Below are positions 44,861-57,268 of a stretch of 64,000 nt of DNA, piece by piece; the first letter of the stretch is position 1, and each line of letters starts with the position of its first letter. A program made the position numbers and the translations under genes. The notes below the pieces were generated by a model that saw only the letters and a list, made by a program, of their open reading frames with translations, had not been told where the DNA came from and ran no database searches. Origin of the DNA: Symbiodinium natans (lineage: Eukaryota > Sar > Dinophyceae > Suessiales > Symbiodiniaceae); assembly GCA_905221605.1 (NCBI GenBank), contig CAJNDS010002132.1, forward strand, positions 94,501 through 158,500. Reading direction: 5' to 3'.

Positions 44861-44966
44861 GGTGGTTGTCAAAATTATGGTCCCTTTTTGGATCCCTACT
44901 ATACTACGGCACCTAATATTTAGGGTGCCCCAAAAGTAATCCTCCGTCATAATTTTGACAACCACC
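44861..44966. mobile_element. 106-bp foldback with perfect 19-bp terminal inverted repeats (MITE-like)
   Basis: GGTGGTTGTCAAAATTATG at 44861-44879 and its exact reverse complement at 44948-44966. The interior includes AGGGTGCCCCAAAAGTAATC, which recalls Tc1/mariner-type ends. No target-site duplication is obvious. Confidence 0.6.
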
Positions 44967-46997
44967 CATGTGGCCGTTAACTCCTGTGAAACATCAGAGG
45001 TGGCAGTCAGCGCAATGTAGCCTTAGGCCAGATCGTCGCGCGCCGACAGAAGCCACCTTTCCGGGAGATCCTAAGCCTCCCAAGCTACGGAGAACGCAGT
45101 GCTTTTCAGAGTTACGGCGAGCTGCAGGAAGCAGGGCAATAGCTGGGAAGAGCGCCTCCTCAAATACCAACTGCACCCCTAACATGCCCTACCTCCCCTT
45201 AGCTGCGGCACTGGAAGCCTCTGAGTACAGGAAAAAGGTGTCTTTACCAAAAAAGCTTCTTAGTTGCAGCGGAAGGATCCCGACGTTTGGTTGCAGCCAC
45301 AAGTCTGTGGGCAGAGATAAGCCAGACCACGAAAAAGCTCTTCATTCCTTCTTACTTTATGAGGAGGGGCTCTGATGACCTTCCTGCAGCCACCTTGCCT
45401 ACCCATTCCGACTTGCTTACTTGCAAAAGGCCGCAGCAGAGGCTGGCAGTCCAAAGAGCACCTATAGCACCTATAGATCTTTTATACTAATTCTATACTA
45501 CCTGGGTCACTGATGGGCCTCGGCTCCCATTTTTTTTTAGAGACCCTCATCGTAGCTTGTGACCTATATTACAACAGAGAGGGTGTAGAGCAATCCAAAA
45601 ATTGATGCATGACTGCTGCGCGGGGCGCCCTGCGCACCAGGAGGCACCGGTCCTTAGCAAGAAGACCAAAGGCTTCGGCTGAGCAAGCCGGAGCTATAAA
45701 AACTAGCCGCGCTGTGCTCCTGGTAGCTCAATTATCCGAAGAACTGCTCTTGTCACTCCAAGAACTGCTCAAGCGCAGAGCACTCCAAACTGACCCGAGT
45801 CAAGTCTCAGAACCTCGGCAGGGAACTGCATGAGAGCGCTGCATCCGCCAGTCAGCATTGCCTCCGGGAGTTTATTGCACTTGGGATGCTCTGAAGACGC
45901 TTCAATGGGATGATTCTTGAGACAGTAGACTCCACAGGATCTCTAGTGAGACCACCTCCAGACGTGAGCGTTCTCTCTTGAGGATGTCTTTGACTGCTGC
46001 CACATGCGAGTCCTTGAACGATGGCTTGCACTGTGCCTGAGCTTTTTTTTGTTGCCCAAAGAGGAAACGGCGCAAACTCCAAAAGTGGCTGGCTCACTAT
46101 CAAGAGGAAACTGAAACCCATGCTTCTTAAACTTCTCTAACCAACCCAAGTTTTCCTCCGTACAACTCCGAGCAACACCGCCGCACGGTAAATACACTCG
46201 GAAGATCTTGAACCTCAAAACCACCTCAAGTACGCACCATGTCACTACGCACACTTTACAAAGCTCTTTCTTTCTTTCTTTCTTTCTTTTTTTGGGGACT
46301 GGGGGACGAACCCACGCGCGTTTACAAAGCCCTCTCTCTCTCGCTCCCTCTCCTCTCTCAAGCCTGAATCCTTAACCCGCACTTGACGGAATGCGCCTGG
46401 ATCAAGGCGGCCATGTCCGAGAAAAACGCTGTCTGCCGCATGTCGCGGCCATAGGCGGCCTGAGGTGTCATAGATGCACCCGTATCTTAACAGGCGTGTG
46501 GAATATACTGTACTATAGCATATTGTATTGCATATTGCGTGTGATGCAGCAACACTGCATAGAGGGCGGCGTCCGCCGAAGGGGGGCAGGCTTCAAATAC
46601 TGGAAGCTCCTTACAGCATTCGGAGGCATTACTTAATGTATATTTCAAGAATTTTGCCTTCTCGCAGCATCCAGATACGATAAAGGAAACATTTTTGCAG
46701 CGGGTGTTCTGGTCCAAAACTGCGTGGCCAACGGGCGCTCTGCATTTGTGCTTGGCCCCCAACCATCCCTGTTCGCAACCCTGCGACTTCGCTTGCGTTC
46801 ACAGATGAACCTCAAGCCGAGTCCGACAGAACTGCTGAATCCGGCACCGAATATCTCTACCGCCTCGAGTCGATGGTTTGGTTGGACCAGCACTTGTAAC
46901 TAGTAGCAACTCCTGCAAGGCAGGGCCAATATGCGGTTCAGCTTTGTGACCCTTATCCTAAACCCTTTTGACCCTAAACCCGGTTCATCCCCCAAAC
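44967..46997. other. No gene recognised; microsatellites at 46264-46365
   Basis: Includes (CTTT)n at 46264-46290 and (CT)n at 46332-46362. Open frames such as 44968-45375 (plus) and 45943-46254 (minus) have no recognisable domain. Confidence 0.4.
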
Positions 46998-47366
46998 CTA
47001 CTTTCCTTCAGGGGCCCTTATCCTAAACCCCTTTGATCCCCTAAGCCTACTTTCCTTCAGTGGCTGTGCAATGGCTGTGCCCTGGGCCAAGTCAGGGAGC
47101 TGACATGACGTCGAGGTAGTCGTTCCAGAAGTCTGCCCAGTGAGGACCAGGCTGATCTTGGCAGGTGCGGTTGGTCCTTGCGAGTGTGGGGCTGGAAAGC
47201 TAGTCGGTTTGGCGATGCAGTGCTGAAGGAGCTCAGCTTTAAGAAAAAGAAAACAGGCCTTGAAGGAACTGAAAAAACGATCGAAAAAGGAATCTTCCAG
47301 CCCGGCTGCTGCAGCTGTGCCACTTGCAAGCAGGCTGCGCCACAACCCTGACCGCCGACTTTGTAC

Positions 47367-47519
47367 CAGGGATTGCTGTAAGGACTCGTGCACCCACAGG
47401 TCACGCCGCATGTCAAACGAACCCCACGAGCATCGTGTGAGCTGCACAGTGCTTTCAATTCGCTGCCTTAGCTGCTTAGCCCCAAACTCTGGCTTGTGGC
47501 CCTCTAACTTCCAGATACT
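47367..47519 (-). CDS. Possible 153-nt exon
   Basis: Inside a 241-codon minus-strand frame (46998-47723), the part reading SIWKLEGHKPEFGAKQLRQR and IESTVQLTRCSWGSFDMRRD looks coding. It is bounded by TCGAAG|AGT and CTG|GTACAA in phase 0-0. It lies downstream of the membrane-protein exons on the same strand, but a join to them could not be demonstrated. Confidence 0.25.
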
Positions 47520-47836
47520 CTTCGATGAAAAGAAGGCACATAGAACATAACCACATATGGTACACGGCACATGCGCCCTGGCACGTGATCTTGCAGGAAA
47601 GCTGCAGCTTTGCACGCCCACGCGACCCATGCTTGCTGCTGCGTTGTTCAAGTGAACCAGCTGGTCTGCACTTGGAGGCGTGTCCCGGAGGTAGAGAAAC
47701 TCTTCAATGCAGAATGGCCTCAAAGTTGATTCATCTCCTCAGTTATCCATGTGCTTGGATGCCTGGAACCCCAGGCAGCAAGCCAATACTGTCCTGCATG
47801 TTCTAAGCCTCTAAGCATACTAATACTGGTCAGCAA

Positions 47837-48739
47837 CTATCCGGATCCCACACCAAATAGAGTCCACATGGTCGCCGAGTCTCGCATGCTGCGTTCGACT
47901 CTCTCCTTGAAGAGATCTTTGCTGGATGACATCACGAGATATGGAGACCCGCTTGTAGGGGGTGTTGTCCTTTGCGTATCTTCTGCTTCTGCCAGCCAGC
48001 ACAGCAAACAACACAACAATGACACGTTCTAGAAATGCTATCCTGGCGAAGCTCCTTCAACCCAAAAAGTAGCAGAAGCAGCTGCGCAGGAAAAGCGAAA
48101 CCCACTGTTTCACACATACGCTAGATCGTTGGGAGTCTACCCAAAAAAGTTGACATGCATGTATGTTTCGTGTTGAAGGTATACCGCCGCTGCAAGGTCG
48201 AGGCTTACCGCGGCCTGTGTAAAACCGTTGGTCAACAGCAAATGTCTCAAGAAGCAAGGCTTAACCTGACATGCTCCGGCAAGCGTCTCAGGCGAGGTAG
48301 CCTTATGAGATTCCACAGCCAGCTCTATGTGCGTGAGGTTCCGGGCAGTGCCAGGAATCTCTGTCATGACTCCATACGGCCTTTGCGTATAGGAGTTGTA
48401 AGAGACCGCGAAGTTCTGTGTTCCTCCACACATCTCCCGGATGACTGTCAGCATTGTCTCGGATAGCGGCCCGATCAGCAGGAAATACGAAGCCAACACA
48501 AGACTGCCCAAAGAAAGAAAGTGCAAGCAGGACTCCGCCTGACTCCTTCCGTGACTGTAGCTTACTTTGATTGGATCGAGCTTTCGAATGGCGTGCTGGT
48601 ACCTCAGTGGAAGCATGCCAGCGAAGAGAAACTCGTCCACGTCTAAAATGGCATTGAGCGCGACGGCATTCCTGTCCCCATGTCATCTTCAGTGACACAC
48701 ACCGCATGATGTGTTCGTGCACAACCTTTCGGTCCAACC
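47837..48739 (-). CDS. Membrane protein of dinoflagellate type, two or more exons, one frameshift
   Basis: Exon at 48266-48671 (perhaps to 48739), intron 48029-48265 (CAG|GTTAAG to TTCTAG|AAC, phase 0), exon 47837-48028. It reads NAVALNAILDVDEFLFAGML, PLRYQHAIRKLDPIKVSYSH, a hydrophobic helix HFLSLGSLVLASYFLLIG, then CGGTQNFAVSYNSYTQ, and in the second exon a hydrophobic SLLCCLLCWLA followed by a charged tail. The NAVAL-(F/I)-hydrophobic-DE motif before P-R recurs in multi-pass proteins predicted from dinoflagellate genomes, as I recall; their function is unknown to me. Upstream the frame changes in a four-G run (48677-48680). Removing one base would join IMRCVSLKMTW to DRNAVALNAI, so a sequencing error or a lesion is likely. 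The 5' part of the gene is not identified. Confidence 0.55.
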
Positions 48740-48889
48740 CTGGTCGCAGTTGGGCCCAAAATAGCCCACAAACCCTACACTTCGAAGGCTTCGCCCCTGC
48801 CAACACGCATGGCAGGGCAGTCGCGCAAAAGGAGTCTTATGAGCAGCACTCAAGTCCGTTGATGCCAAGGCATCAGCAACAAAATGGGC

Positions 48890-49215
48890 GGCGCAGCCCA
48901 ACCCATTTGCAAACACAATGCTCGCATCATGGGTTTCAATCGTTCATATGCTTTGACAAAAGTTGCCTGATGGGTTTCAATCCTTCATATGGATTGAAAA
49001 AAACTTGCACGGCTTGAAGAAGCGGGGGTTTTGGGCGGGGGCGGAGTTTATATGCTTTGAAACAAGCTTGCATTACCAAAAAAGGCGGGGCGGGGGGCAT
49101 CATGGGTTTCAATCGTTCACATGCTCGGATCAGTGGCTTCAATCGTTCATATGGTTTGAAAAAAGTGGCCTGATGGGCTTCAATCGTTCACGGCTTAAAG
49201 GGGGTTGGGGGGGGG
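48890..49215. repeat. GAAGCAAGCTTGC dispersed repeat, diverged units
   Basis: CATTTGCAAACACAATGCTC, CGCATCATGGGTTTCAATCG and TTGAAACAAGCTTGC repeat several times with G runs. Same family as at 26.5 and 41.0 kb. Confidence 0.85.
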
Positions 49216-49327
49216 TGGGCAGCCCATGCGCGCCTGGTCTTTCTTTCTTTCTTTTTCATTCTTTGCAAAATATACTTTACGTACGGGTGAGGAGGGTCAG
49301 AGGCCGAGGAGACTGCGGGCCGGAGGA

Positions 49328-49402
49328 GTACAGGACCACCAGACCAGGGGACCAGGCGACCAGCACACCGGGAGGCCAGGGGACCAGCAGACCAGGGGAC
49401 CA
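49328..49402. repeat. GGGGACCAGCAGACCA short tandem repeat
   Basis: Blocks of GACCAGGGGACCAG and CACCGGGAGGCCAGGGGACC repeat irregularly over about 75 bp. Confidence 0.8.
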
Positions 49403-49409
49403 CGAAAAG

Positions 49410-51000
49410 AAAAAAGTACCAAAAAAGAAGTACTAAAACTAGGCCTTTCAGGCGTACGTTGTGGGGTCCTCACCCTATGAGCATGAAGGGGACATGCGAC
49501 AAACTCCTAGGGCCCTCACCAAAACTTACGAGCACGACGGCATGTTTTTACCTCTACCGTGTTCTGAAAATGCAAACGTTAGGAGAACCACAGGATGTTT
49601 TTGCGCTTGTTCCTTTCTATTCCTGCCAAGAAATGCATGAATCATGTCTATGCCTTTGGGTTCAGACTCATGGTGCTGCATGACTCACCTATTGAGGGGC
49701 CGGCGCTGAAGTTTAGGGGAACCCGAAACGCCTGTCAAATTTCTCTACAATCTTCCTCTTTGGGGTCTTCGCCGGCATACTCCGGAGAAGAAGTAGATGG
49801 AGCTGGAGAGGGGGCTTCACAACTACCTCCAGTATTTCACAACCTACAACCTGCCTACGAAGCCAAGCCCGACTGCAAAGCTTCAGCGTTTTGACGGAGC
49901 GATTGCACACAGGGTGATACTAGGATGGCCCTGAGTGCCCTCTGAAAAATATTCCTGAATATGATCCTCTTAAACCCAATAAGGGAAAATTTGTAAAATG
50001 CCCTTGGGACCCTAAACCCTAAACCTAGGATACTACTGAAGAGGCAGGGCGCAACATCAACTCTTCGATGGAGGTTGTTCGGGCCAGCCATAGAACTCCA
50101 GCGACCAATAGGACAGTCGCAATTGCCTCAGTTCTGTTAGAGCTTAGGGATGTTTGGGGTTTAGGGTTTAGGTGTTATCTCTCCCTCTCTCTGTCTCTGC
50201 CGTCGCATCCAGAGGGTGTAGGGTTGAGGGGGTTTAGGGTCTTTTGAGCGAGAACACTCAGTGTTCTGCAGCACGTAGTAAGGTAGCCACTTGGCTCAGA
50301 GTTGAACAAGAGCGCACTTCAGGGATCGCGCTTCTGCTGCTATGTTGGCGCCCTGTTTGTGTTGCTCCAAGAAAACCAAAACCCACAAAAGTTCACTGAA
50401 AAGCCTGGCGACAGTGCGAGCAATGTACGTGGTGAGAAGTAGCAAACCCTGAAACTTGGGTTTTGCTGGACAGCTTCTGACGGCACAAATGCTGCTCTGC
50501 CAGAGTGCTGCGGAAGAGAGCGGCCGTTGCAACGGAATGAAAACGAAATGAACGGAAGAAACCCCAGGTGAAATCGCGGCAGTGAAATGAACACGAAATG
50601 AAGGCAATAAACTCCGTGGTATCATTGCGGCGAAATGTGGCGCGTGCTATTTGGTCCTCACGGTGCTTACCCACACCACAGAGACAGATCACACCCGGGT
50701 TTGTGCACCTGAAACCAGGGCTCAAAGCCCACACCACAGAGAAAACACACACCCAAATTCTTAAAAGTAAGACCCAAAAGAGTACTTACACTGCCAAATA
50801 CTCTTAGTCGGGAACCAAAGCGAAGGTGTTACATTATCGTATACTTTTCTATGAAGGAACGCTTAAAGGAGTGCTAGTAGCCCCTAGTATTTAGTATTCG
50901 GGCTCATGTGTTGATTGAAATCCGGTGTGCAGTGCTTCCGAGGTCCGCGAGCTGGCCGACACCTCGTACGAACGACACGACTCTGAGTGGGCACCCAAGA
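49410..51000. other. No gene recognised; telomere-like tracts
   Basis: CCCTAAACCCTAAACC at about 50010-50028 and GGGTTTAGGGTTTAGG at about 50155-50172. Open frames at 50296-50752 (minus) have no recognisable domain. CCCACACCACAGAG occurs twice (about 50668 and 50728). Confidence 0.4.
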
Positions 51001-51006
51001 GACAAT

Positions 51007-51077
51007 CCTAAACCCTAAGCCCTTATCCCGAACCCTCCACCCTAAACCCTCCGAAACGAGAAACCCTAAACCCTAAG
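51007..51077. repeat. Telomere-like CCCTAAA tract at the left edge of duplication copy B
   Basis: About 70 bp of CCTAAACCCTAAGCCC, CCCTAAACCCTCCG and AAACCCTAAACCCTAAG ends exactly where the homology to 17888 begins. Confidence 0.85.
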
Positions 51078-52768
51078 CAGTCACCGCATCTTGAGACCAT
51101 AACCTTCGGTCCGAGGCATAGCAAAATGAAGTTGGCCGACCTTGGCTAAGCCCTTTGCAACTATCAGCTAACATACGTAGGAGCCTTGAAGATCAGACTG
51201 GGATTTCGGGGTAGGAGCCTAGCAAGAATTGGAAACAGGGGGAGCCTTAAGGAATCATACAGTGTGCAGGTTTCTATATCAGGTATCTTTCGGTCCCACA
51301 AAGCTCTGCAAGGCCTGTGGCACACCTCGCCCTCGACACTCTGCAGGAGCCTAACCACCTCCCCAAGATTGCACGAAGCCTTTGCCCTCCATCACACATC
51401 CTGAAACGCAAAGCTCCTCGCCTGTTGCAGCCCTGAAGCCTACAACCCGGCCAAGCAAAGTGGACTCTGGGTCGGATGGTTTGCGAAGACACGACGATAT
51501 CAATCATGAGGAATTATATATATATATATGTATGTACACATCCCAAAACTTTGAGGACACCGCCTCTTCACAGCCACCAGCAAGGCCTCGGCGAGTCGGC
51601 GAAAGGTGAGGGGGGGGGTGTAAGGTTTAGAATTTGGGGGAATCCGGCTTTGGGATTTGGGGAAACCAGGGTTTCAGGTCTTGGGGGTTCAGGCCTGAGA
51701 GTTTGCACGCGACGTTTGGGGCTTTGCAGATCCACCGCGCAGGGTTCGAGGCAACTTTTGGACAATTACCTGGCCCGCATAACTTTTAGGGTTTAGGGTG
51801 TAAGCTTAAAACGATAAGCCATCAGAGTTCTATCCCACAGATTACATATATCTGGATGTTTCAGCTGTGCGGCTTCTTCGGGGCATTTCGAGGCCTTTGA
51901 GAGTACGGGACACAAGAGTGTTGGATTGGGTTTGAGTTCATCTGACCTTCAAAGACGGATCAACAGGCCTCGGTGTCGGCACGGTCGCAATTCCAAGAGT
52001 TGCGAAGATGGCGCGGTGTTCGCGGATGTTGATTAGCGAACGCGAACTCGCCACAACTGCTCGTTTAGACTGACAAAAAGAAAGGATGCTCAAAGCCGAA
52101 AGGCACTGCACCCTTCACAACACATGCGGCAGATTTCATGGTCCTCATAGTCCAAGACCTTCGCGACGAGAATTCGTAGACCCAATAACCGGACCCAATG
52201 ACTCCAATGACACCAACCTGAGGCAGGTGAGGCCACTGCCGTGGCAAACGAAGTCTGAACATGGCCACTTGCTCTTACCGTGAGTTGCTTCACTCTAATG
52301 CCCAACCGTCATCCGCATGTATGACTCGTCTGTACATCGCTATGCCCTGCAGGTTGTTTCCGCAAGTACGTAGACGTGTCTGTCATTGTCTGTCTGCCTC
52401 TCTGGCTGCATGCGCGAATTTACTTTCTGTATGTGTGCATGTCTGCAACCATGTGCACGAAGCTCTGTAAAACATTGAGCCTCAACTTCTGCACTGCAGC
52501 TGTGGAATCCAGGACCCTTGGCGCAAGCTTGGCAAAGATACGCTTGACTCCGCTTGACGTCAAGGCAAGAAGCCGAAGATGGCTTTAGGTCAGCAGGACC
52601 TTCGGGAGTCGGAGACAGCAACACACAACGAGGCTTGACAGTGCTGTTGCTCGTTTTGCTCATGCATTGATTGGGGATCTGCGTCCAAATCTGCCTCTAG
52701 ATACCAGCTGCATCGAGAAGCTTCTCAAGACTTGTCCCCAGGGACAAGGCACTCGCAGAGCTAGGCAG
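51078..52768. other. Duplicated non-coding stretch (copy B)
   Basis: Counterpart of 17888-19605, with an (AT)n at about 51517-51530 and telomere-like tracts at 51620-51800. No gene recognised. Confidence 0.55.
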
Positions 52769-54907
52769 CTAGGCACCACCCGCACGCACGGAGACCTTGC
52801 TAGACCGCCTGACTCGGGCAGTCTGACTGTGAACATAGCATTCTGGGCTGCCTGGGCTTCCTGCACCGAAGGCATCAAAGAGCCGAGACATGTAAGTAAG
52901 CATGGAGTGGTCACGGAGGCTGCCTGGGGTGTGCCAGAAGACTCTCCAGTGAGAGAACTGGCTCTGTGGGCTCAGAACCCTCAGCTCCGCGAAATGCTGA
53001 TATCTCTTGGCGGCTTAGCAGTTGTCGTGCTGCTGCCGTCACGGCCTGTGAGGCAACCAACCCGTCGATGCTACGAAGCCCACCGACCAGTCCGTTCTCT
53101 ACACCCTGGGCCGCTAAGTCCACAAAGCTTCTTAGATTGATGGCACCCCAGGCACGCGAGCAGGGGTCGTTCGCGTTGATGTAGTTTATCGCTCGCTTCT
53201 GTGCAAAGTCCTTGAAATCTTGAGCTGGGAGCCGCCACCGAAAACCATCGGAGAGCCAAAGGTGACACACTGCACATCGAAGTTAGACAACAAGCAACCA
53301 ACATCCGTCGATCCCATCTTCTGCGAGAACGTTTGAAAAGGAGCACTGCAGCGTACATTCCTCCTAAGGAATGGCCGGTGAAGATGATCCTCCACGTCCG
53401 GTGCTTCTTTGCCTCACTCAGAAGCTCCAGGTGGGCGTGCATGGCTGCATGCTCGATCTGCGGTGGCTCCTGCTCGTCCGTGTGCACCCAGTAGCTCACC
53501 AAAGCTGCCACGAGCTCGGCACATCTTGGCAGTTGGTGGATATTGCTATGGTGCAGGGTGAGGTTGAGACAGTGTGTGGATGCAGGCAAACACATGCCCA
53601 AAGTCTGTTCATCAACAGCCTTTCCGCTCATGCCGCAAAAGAGCATGCTTCCTGGGAGGTCGATGGCCGAAGCCCTGCCAGTTGCAGGATCCACCACCAA
53701 AACCCTCTCAGCATCAAGTGGCCCTTCCATTCATGCTGCAAACGGACTCATATTTGCGGGGCCTGCTTGCATCAATGCCTGCAGGGAGGTCGCGGGCGGA
53801 AGCCTGACCATGTACAGGATCCACTACCAACACTTTCTCGGCACCACTTGGCACCGCCACTGCCTTACCATTCACAGCACAGGCGCACAAAAACTTTCGA
53901 CCCCTGCTAGCATCAATTCCTGCGGGGAGGTCGATGGCCGAAGCATGGCCAGTTGCAGGGTCCAGCACCAAAATCCTCTTGGCGTTCCATGGCACTGCCA
54001 CTGCCCTTCCACTCGCCACGGAGATGGAGCAATACTTGTGGCATCTGCTGGCATCAATCCCTGCAGGAAGGTCTCTGGCTTGAGCCTTGGACGTTGCAGG
54101 ATCCACCACCAAGATCTTATCGTATATCGAGTGGCGCCGCCACTGCCCTGTTCATCAAACTGCAAACTGAGAAATACTTCCACTCGGTGCGTGCATCAAG
54201 GCCGAAGGGTAGGTCGATGGCCCAAGCCTGGCTAGCCTCAGGATCCACCACCAAGATCTTCTCAGCATTACAAGGGGCCATGACGGCCTTTCGATTCACA
54301 TTGCAGACGGACAGATACTTGCAGCATTTGCTTGCATCTATGCTCGCAGGGAGCTCAATGGCCGAGACCTGGCCATCTGCGGGTTCCACCACTAAAATCT
54401 TCTCGGCACCACTTGGTGCCGCCACTGCTCGGCCGTTCACGTTGCAGATGGACCCAAACTTGCGAGGCATACTTGCATCAATTCCTGAAGGCAGATCGAT
54501 GGATTGAGACTGGCCTGTTGAAGGATTCAACACCAAGATCTTCCCAGCATCAAGAGGGACCGCCACGAGCACTTCGTTCACCTCGCAGAAGAAAACTTGT
54601 AGGACCTGCTTGCGTCAATCCCGACAGGGAGGTCAATGGTCGAAGTCTGACCCCTTGAAGGGTCCACTGCCAACATTTTCTCAGCTCGATGTGGCACTGC
54701 CACTGCCATTCCATGCACGTGGCAGACGGACACATATTCGCCGACGCTGCCTACATGACCGCCCGCGTGGACTTGGAGGGCTGCAGCATGGGGTGGTGGA
54801 GCCAGACTGCTCGTTGCCCCGCATGCTGTCCACATAGCACCAGGCGCTGCGTGCTGGATGGGGGCGGTTCTTGAGTGATGGTGCAAAGATCCCATGACAG
54901 ACTCCAC
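52769..54907 (-). pseudogene. Decayed lipase/propeller-repeat paralogue (copy B)
   Basis: Same lesions as the copy at 19606-21772, plus two more. A deletion of about 29 bp near 53009 removes the part corresponding to PDFHFSEDFAKRY. A one-base gain near 54119 (CGTATATCG instead of CGGTATCG) splits the repeat region that is still open in copy A into two frames (53714-54112 and 54117-54581). It is therefore the more degraded of the two. Confidence 0.85.
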
Positions 54908-56920
54908 GCCCTATTCAACACCACAAAAACAATCCCCCATGACGAGACTCGAATTCTTTTAAGCTTCCAGCTCAGTACCCCCCCAAACCCTATTCTAATG
55001 ACTTTGGCTTTTATCCCAGGGTTTAGGGCCTCTTTCCAATTCTAGGATGGAGCAGGGGGGGGGGGAAGACCAAAGACCGTGCCACATCAAACGCCAGATC
55101 GTAAACACTAAAGTCAATCCCCGAACGCAAACCCTGAACCCGAAATGCCTGAATCCTACACCCTACAACTTGGGAAGTCTTTTCAAAGTGCCTGGTATCC
55201 CCTAACCTTTCAAAAAGCGCCAGGAAAAAAGAGGATGGCGAGTTTTGGATGCGAGAAGCCGCTTGTCTAAGATTCCACAACTGAAATTCGGATCTCGGCT
55301 TCAGAGCTTCAAGCGCTGTCTAGGATTTCAGGGAGAATTTACGGATTAGGGGCCTGGGGCTAAGGAATTTGCACTGTCTAGGGTCAGGGCTTGAGGTTTG
55401 ATAGTTTTGGGTTGGCGCTAGGTTAGGAGATATATCTGGTGTTCTTGATGTGTTTTCTGACGTGTTAAAGCCACAGCCGTATAAACACCGAAGTCACTAA
55501 ACCCGTAAGCCTCAGAGTCCCTACAAGCCCTAACCCGTCGAGGATTCTAGCTTCCTCCTGGCTGATGGGGTTGGAGAATTGCACCTCACCACTTCGTCTT
55601 CGTCGTTTTAGGCACAGAGTTGTCTACTCTGCCCTTGTTCGGTCTGCGGTGATATATTCCTGTTCTTGTTCCATTGACAGGGCCAACTTCATGAGTTGTG
55701 GGGGTTCTTTCCTCCATGGTATAAAAAGACTAGACGTTAGAGGTATTTCCAGGAGCTGGAATTACTGCCGATTTTGGGCTGTGAAGGCCTATGCAAAGGA
55801 GGACACCACCGAGTCTTCAAGAACACCGACTCGATAGTTTGACAGGAAAGTGGCATTTCGGCCTGTGTACTCTCGGGTTCTGGCTCTGTCGCTTCTCCAC
55901 AAGGGTTTCCTGGTAGATGTGGGCAAGTACTGTAGAAGCCAAAATAATTGCCAATGCTGCTCCGAACGCAAAGGCACGCATCTGTGAATGCTAACGCCGA
56001 GCTGCAAATCTGGGCGTCTTTCCCCTTTTCAGCCCCAAGCCCTTGCGGGAACCAGGACAGCCCCTCGTCATACTTTTGGGGATGGTGATGGCTATTATTA
56101 TGCTTATTGTTATTGTTGCCACCCGCCTAGCTGACTGAACCGGGCTATGTTAGGATCTAGGGTTTCGGGTGCAGGGTTTAGGGGACCGTTTTAGGTTTTC
56201 TTTGCTTAAGGTGTAGCTGCGCAGCCCTGACTCAGATTTCCTGAGACCGCGCTTTTCCATGACAAGGCTCGACTCTCCCTCGGTTGAGTTCACCTAAGAG
56301 CTGCGCTCGAAACCCTGATCTTCTTCGGGGCGACTGTCTGCGAACAATAGCTTTGGCCTGCTCCAAAGCCTGCGAACGAAGATGCGTGCGGGAGCAAGGC
56401 GTTTCTAGCCTCCTTCCCCGCTGCTTGCAAGACCGGTATGGATTTGTTCACCTTGTTCCGCGATTGTCCGCAACATTTCTATGGGGGTCCAGCGTGGTGA
56501 CGCTGGTGCATATGCATCAGGACAACATAGCTGCACGGCATACAGAGACATGCTCTAGCTTGGGTGGAACTTGCGGTCAAGGTATCATCGCCAAAGGGCC
56601 ACTGGTGGGTTACCGACGGGCTTGGCTTGATCAATCAAAACTACTACGAATCATTGAATTGTGCTGGCCACTCTGGCTGATGCATGGCTGGATGATCGAA
56701 TCCTAGGAGCCTGAGCCTGAGGAACTTGATGGCACTTTTGACTTCAGTGAGCACCACACACACAAATTCGAAGCAAACGCCTGAGTGGGATCAGCTTTAC
56801 AGCCTTCGTATGGTTGCCAAACTGCTACACAAGCCCCTCAGCCAGGTCACAGATGTTCGAGCATGCCATATAAGATCGCCACTTGCTGCAGCTGCCGGAT
56901 TCAACCGTAGCTAGCAGCAG
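54908..56920. other. Duplicated stretch without a recognised gene (copy B)
   Basis: Counterpart of 21773-23781; carries AAGG extra at about 55783 relative to copy A. Confidence 0.45.
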
Positions 56921-57268
56921 CTAGCGGAAACCCGGGATGGGGATGGGCACGGGGATGGGAACGTTCGGAATGGGGATGGGAACGTTCGGAATGGGGATGG
57001 GAACGTTCGGAATGGGGATGGGGGCGATGTCATCGATGATGTCGGGGATGTTGGGCAGCTCAGGGAAGGCTTGCTTAAACCAGCTTTCGATGTTGTCCGA
57101 GATCCTGCCCAAAGAAGGTCTGGTGTTTCTGGCCCATTCCTGGTTGGAGTTTGTCCTTGGTCCAGCTGTGACCATTAGAAACAAAAATGCAACAAACCAA
57201 TTAAAAAAACGAGGGAGCGCGACTTCAGGCTGCGGCCGGTTCTGTTCAGCTACAACAACATTCCCCAC
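56921..57268 (-). CDS. Small protein with a hydrophobic helix and PIPIPNV repeat (copy B)
   Basis: Identical in predicted sequence to 23782-24129, including the 21-bp DNA repeat and the 13-base C run upstream, so the same start problem applies. Function unknown. Confidence 0.55.
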   Translation of the reverse strand: MGNVVVAEQNRPQPEVALPRFFNWFVAFLFLMVTAGPRTNSNQEWARNTRPSLGRISDNIESWFKQAFPELPNIPDIIDDIAPIPIPNVPIPIPNVPIPIPNVPIPVPIPIPGFR

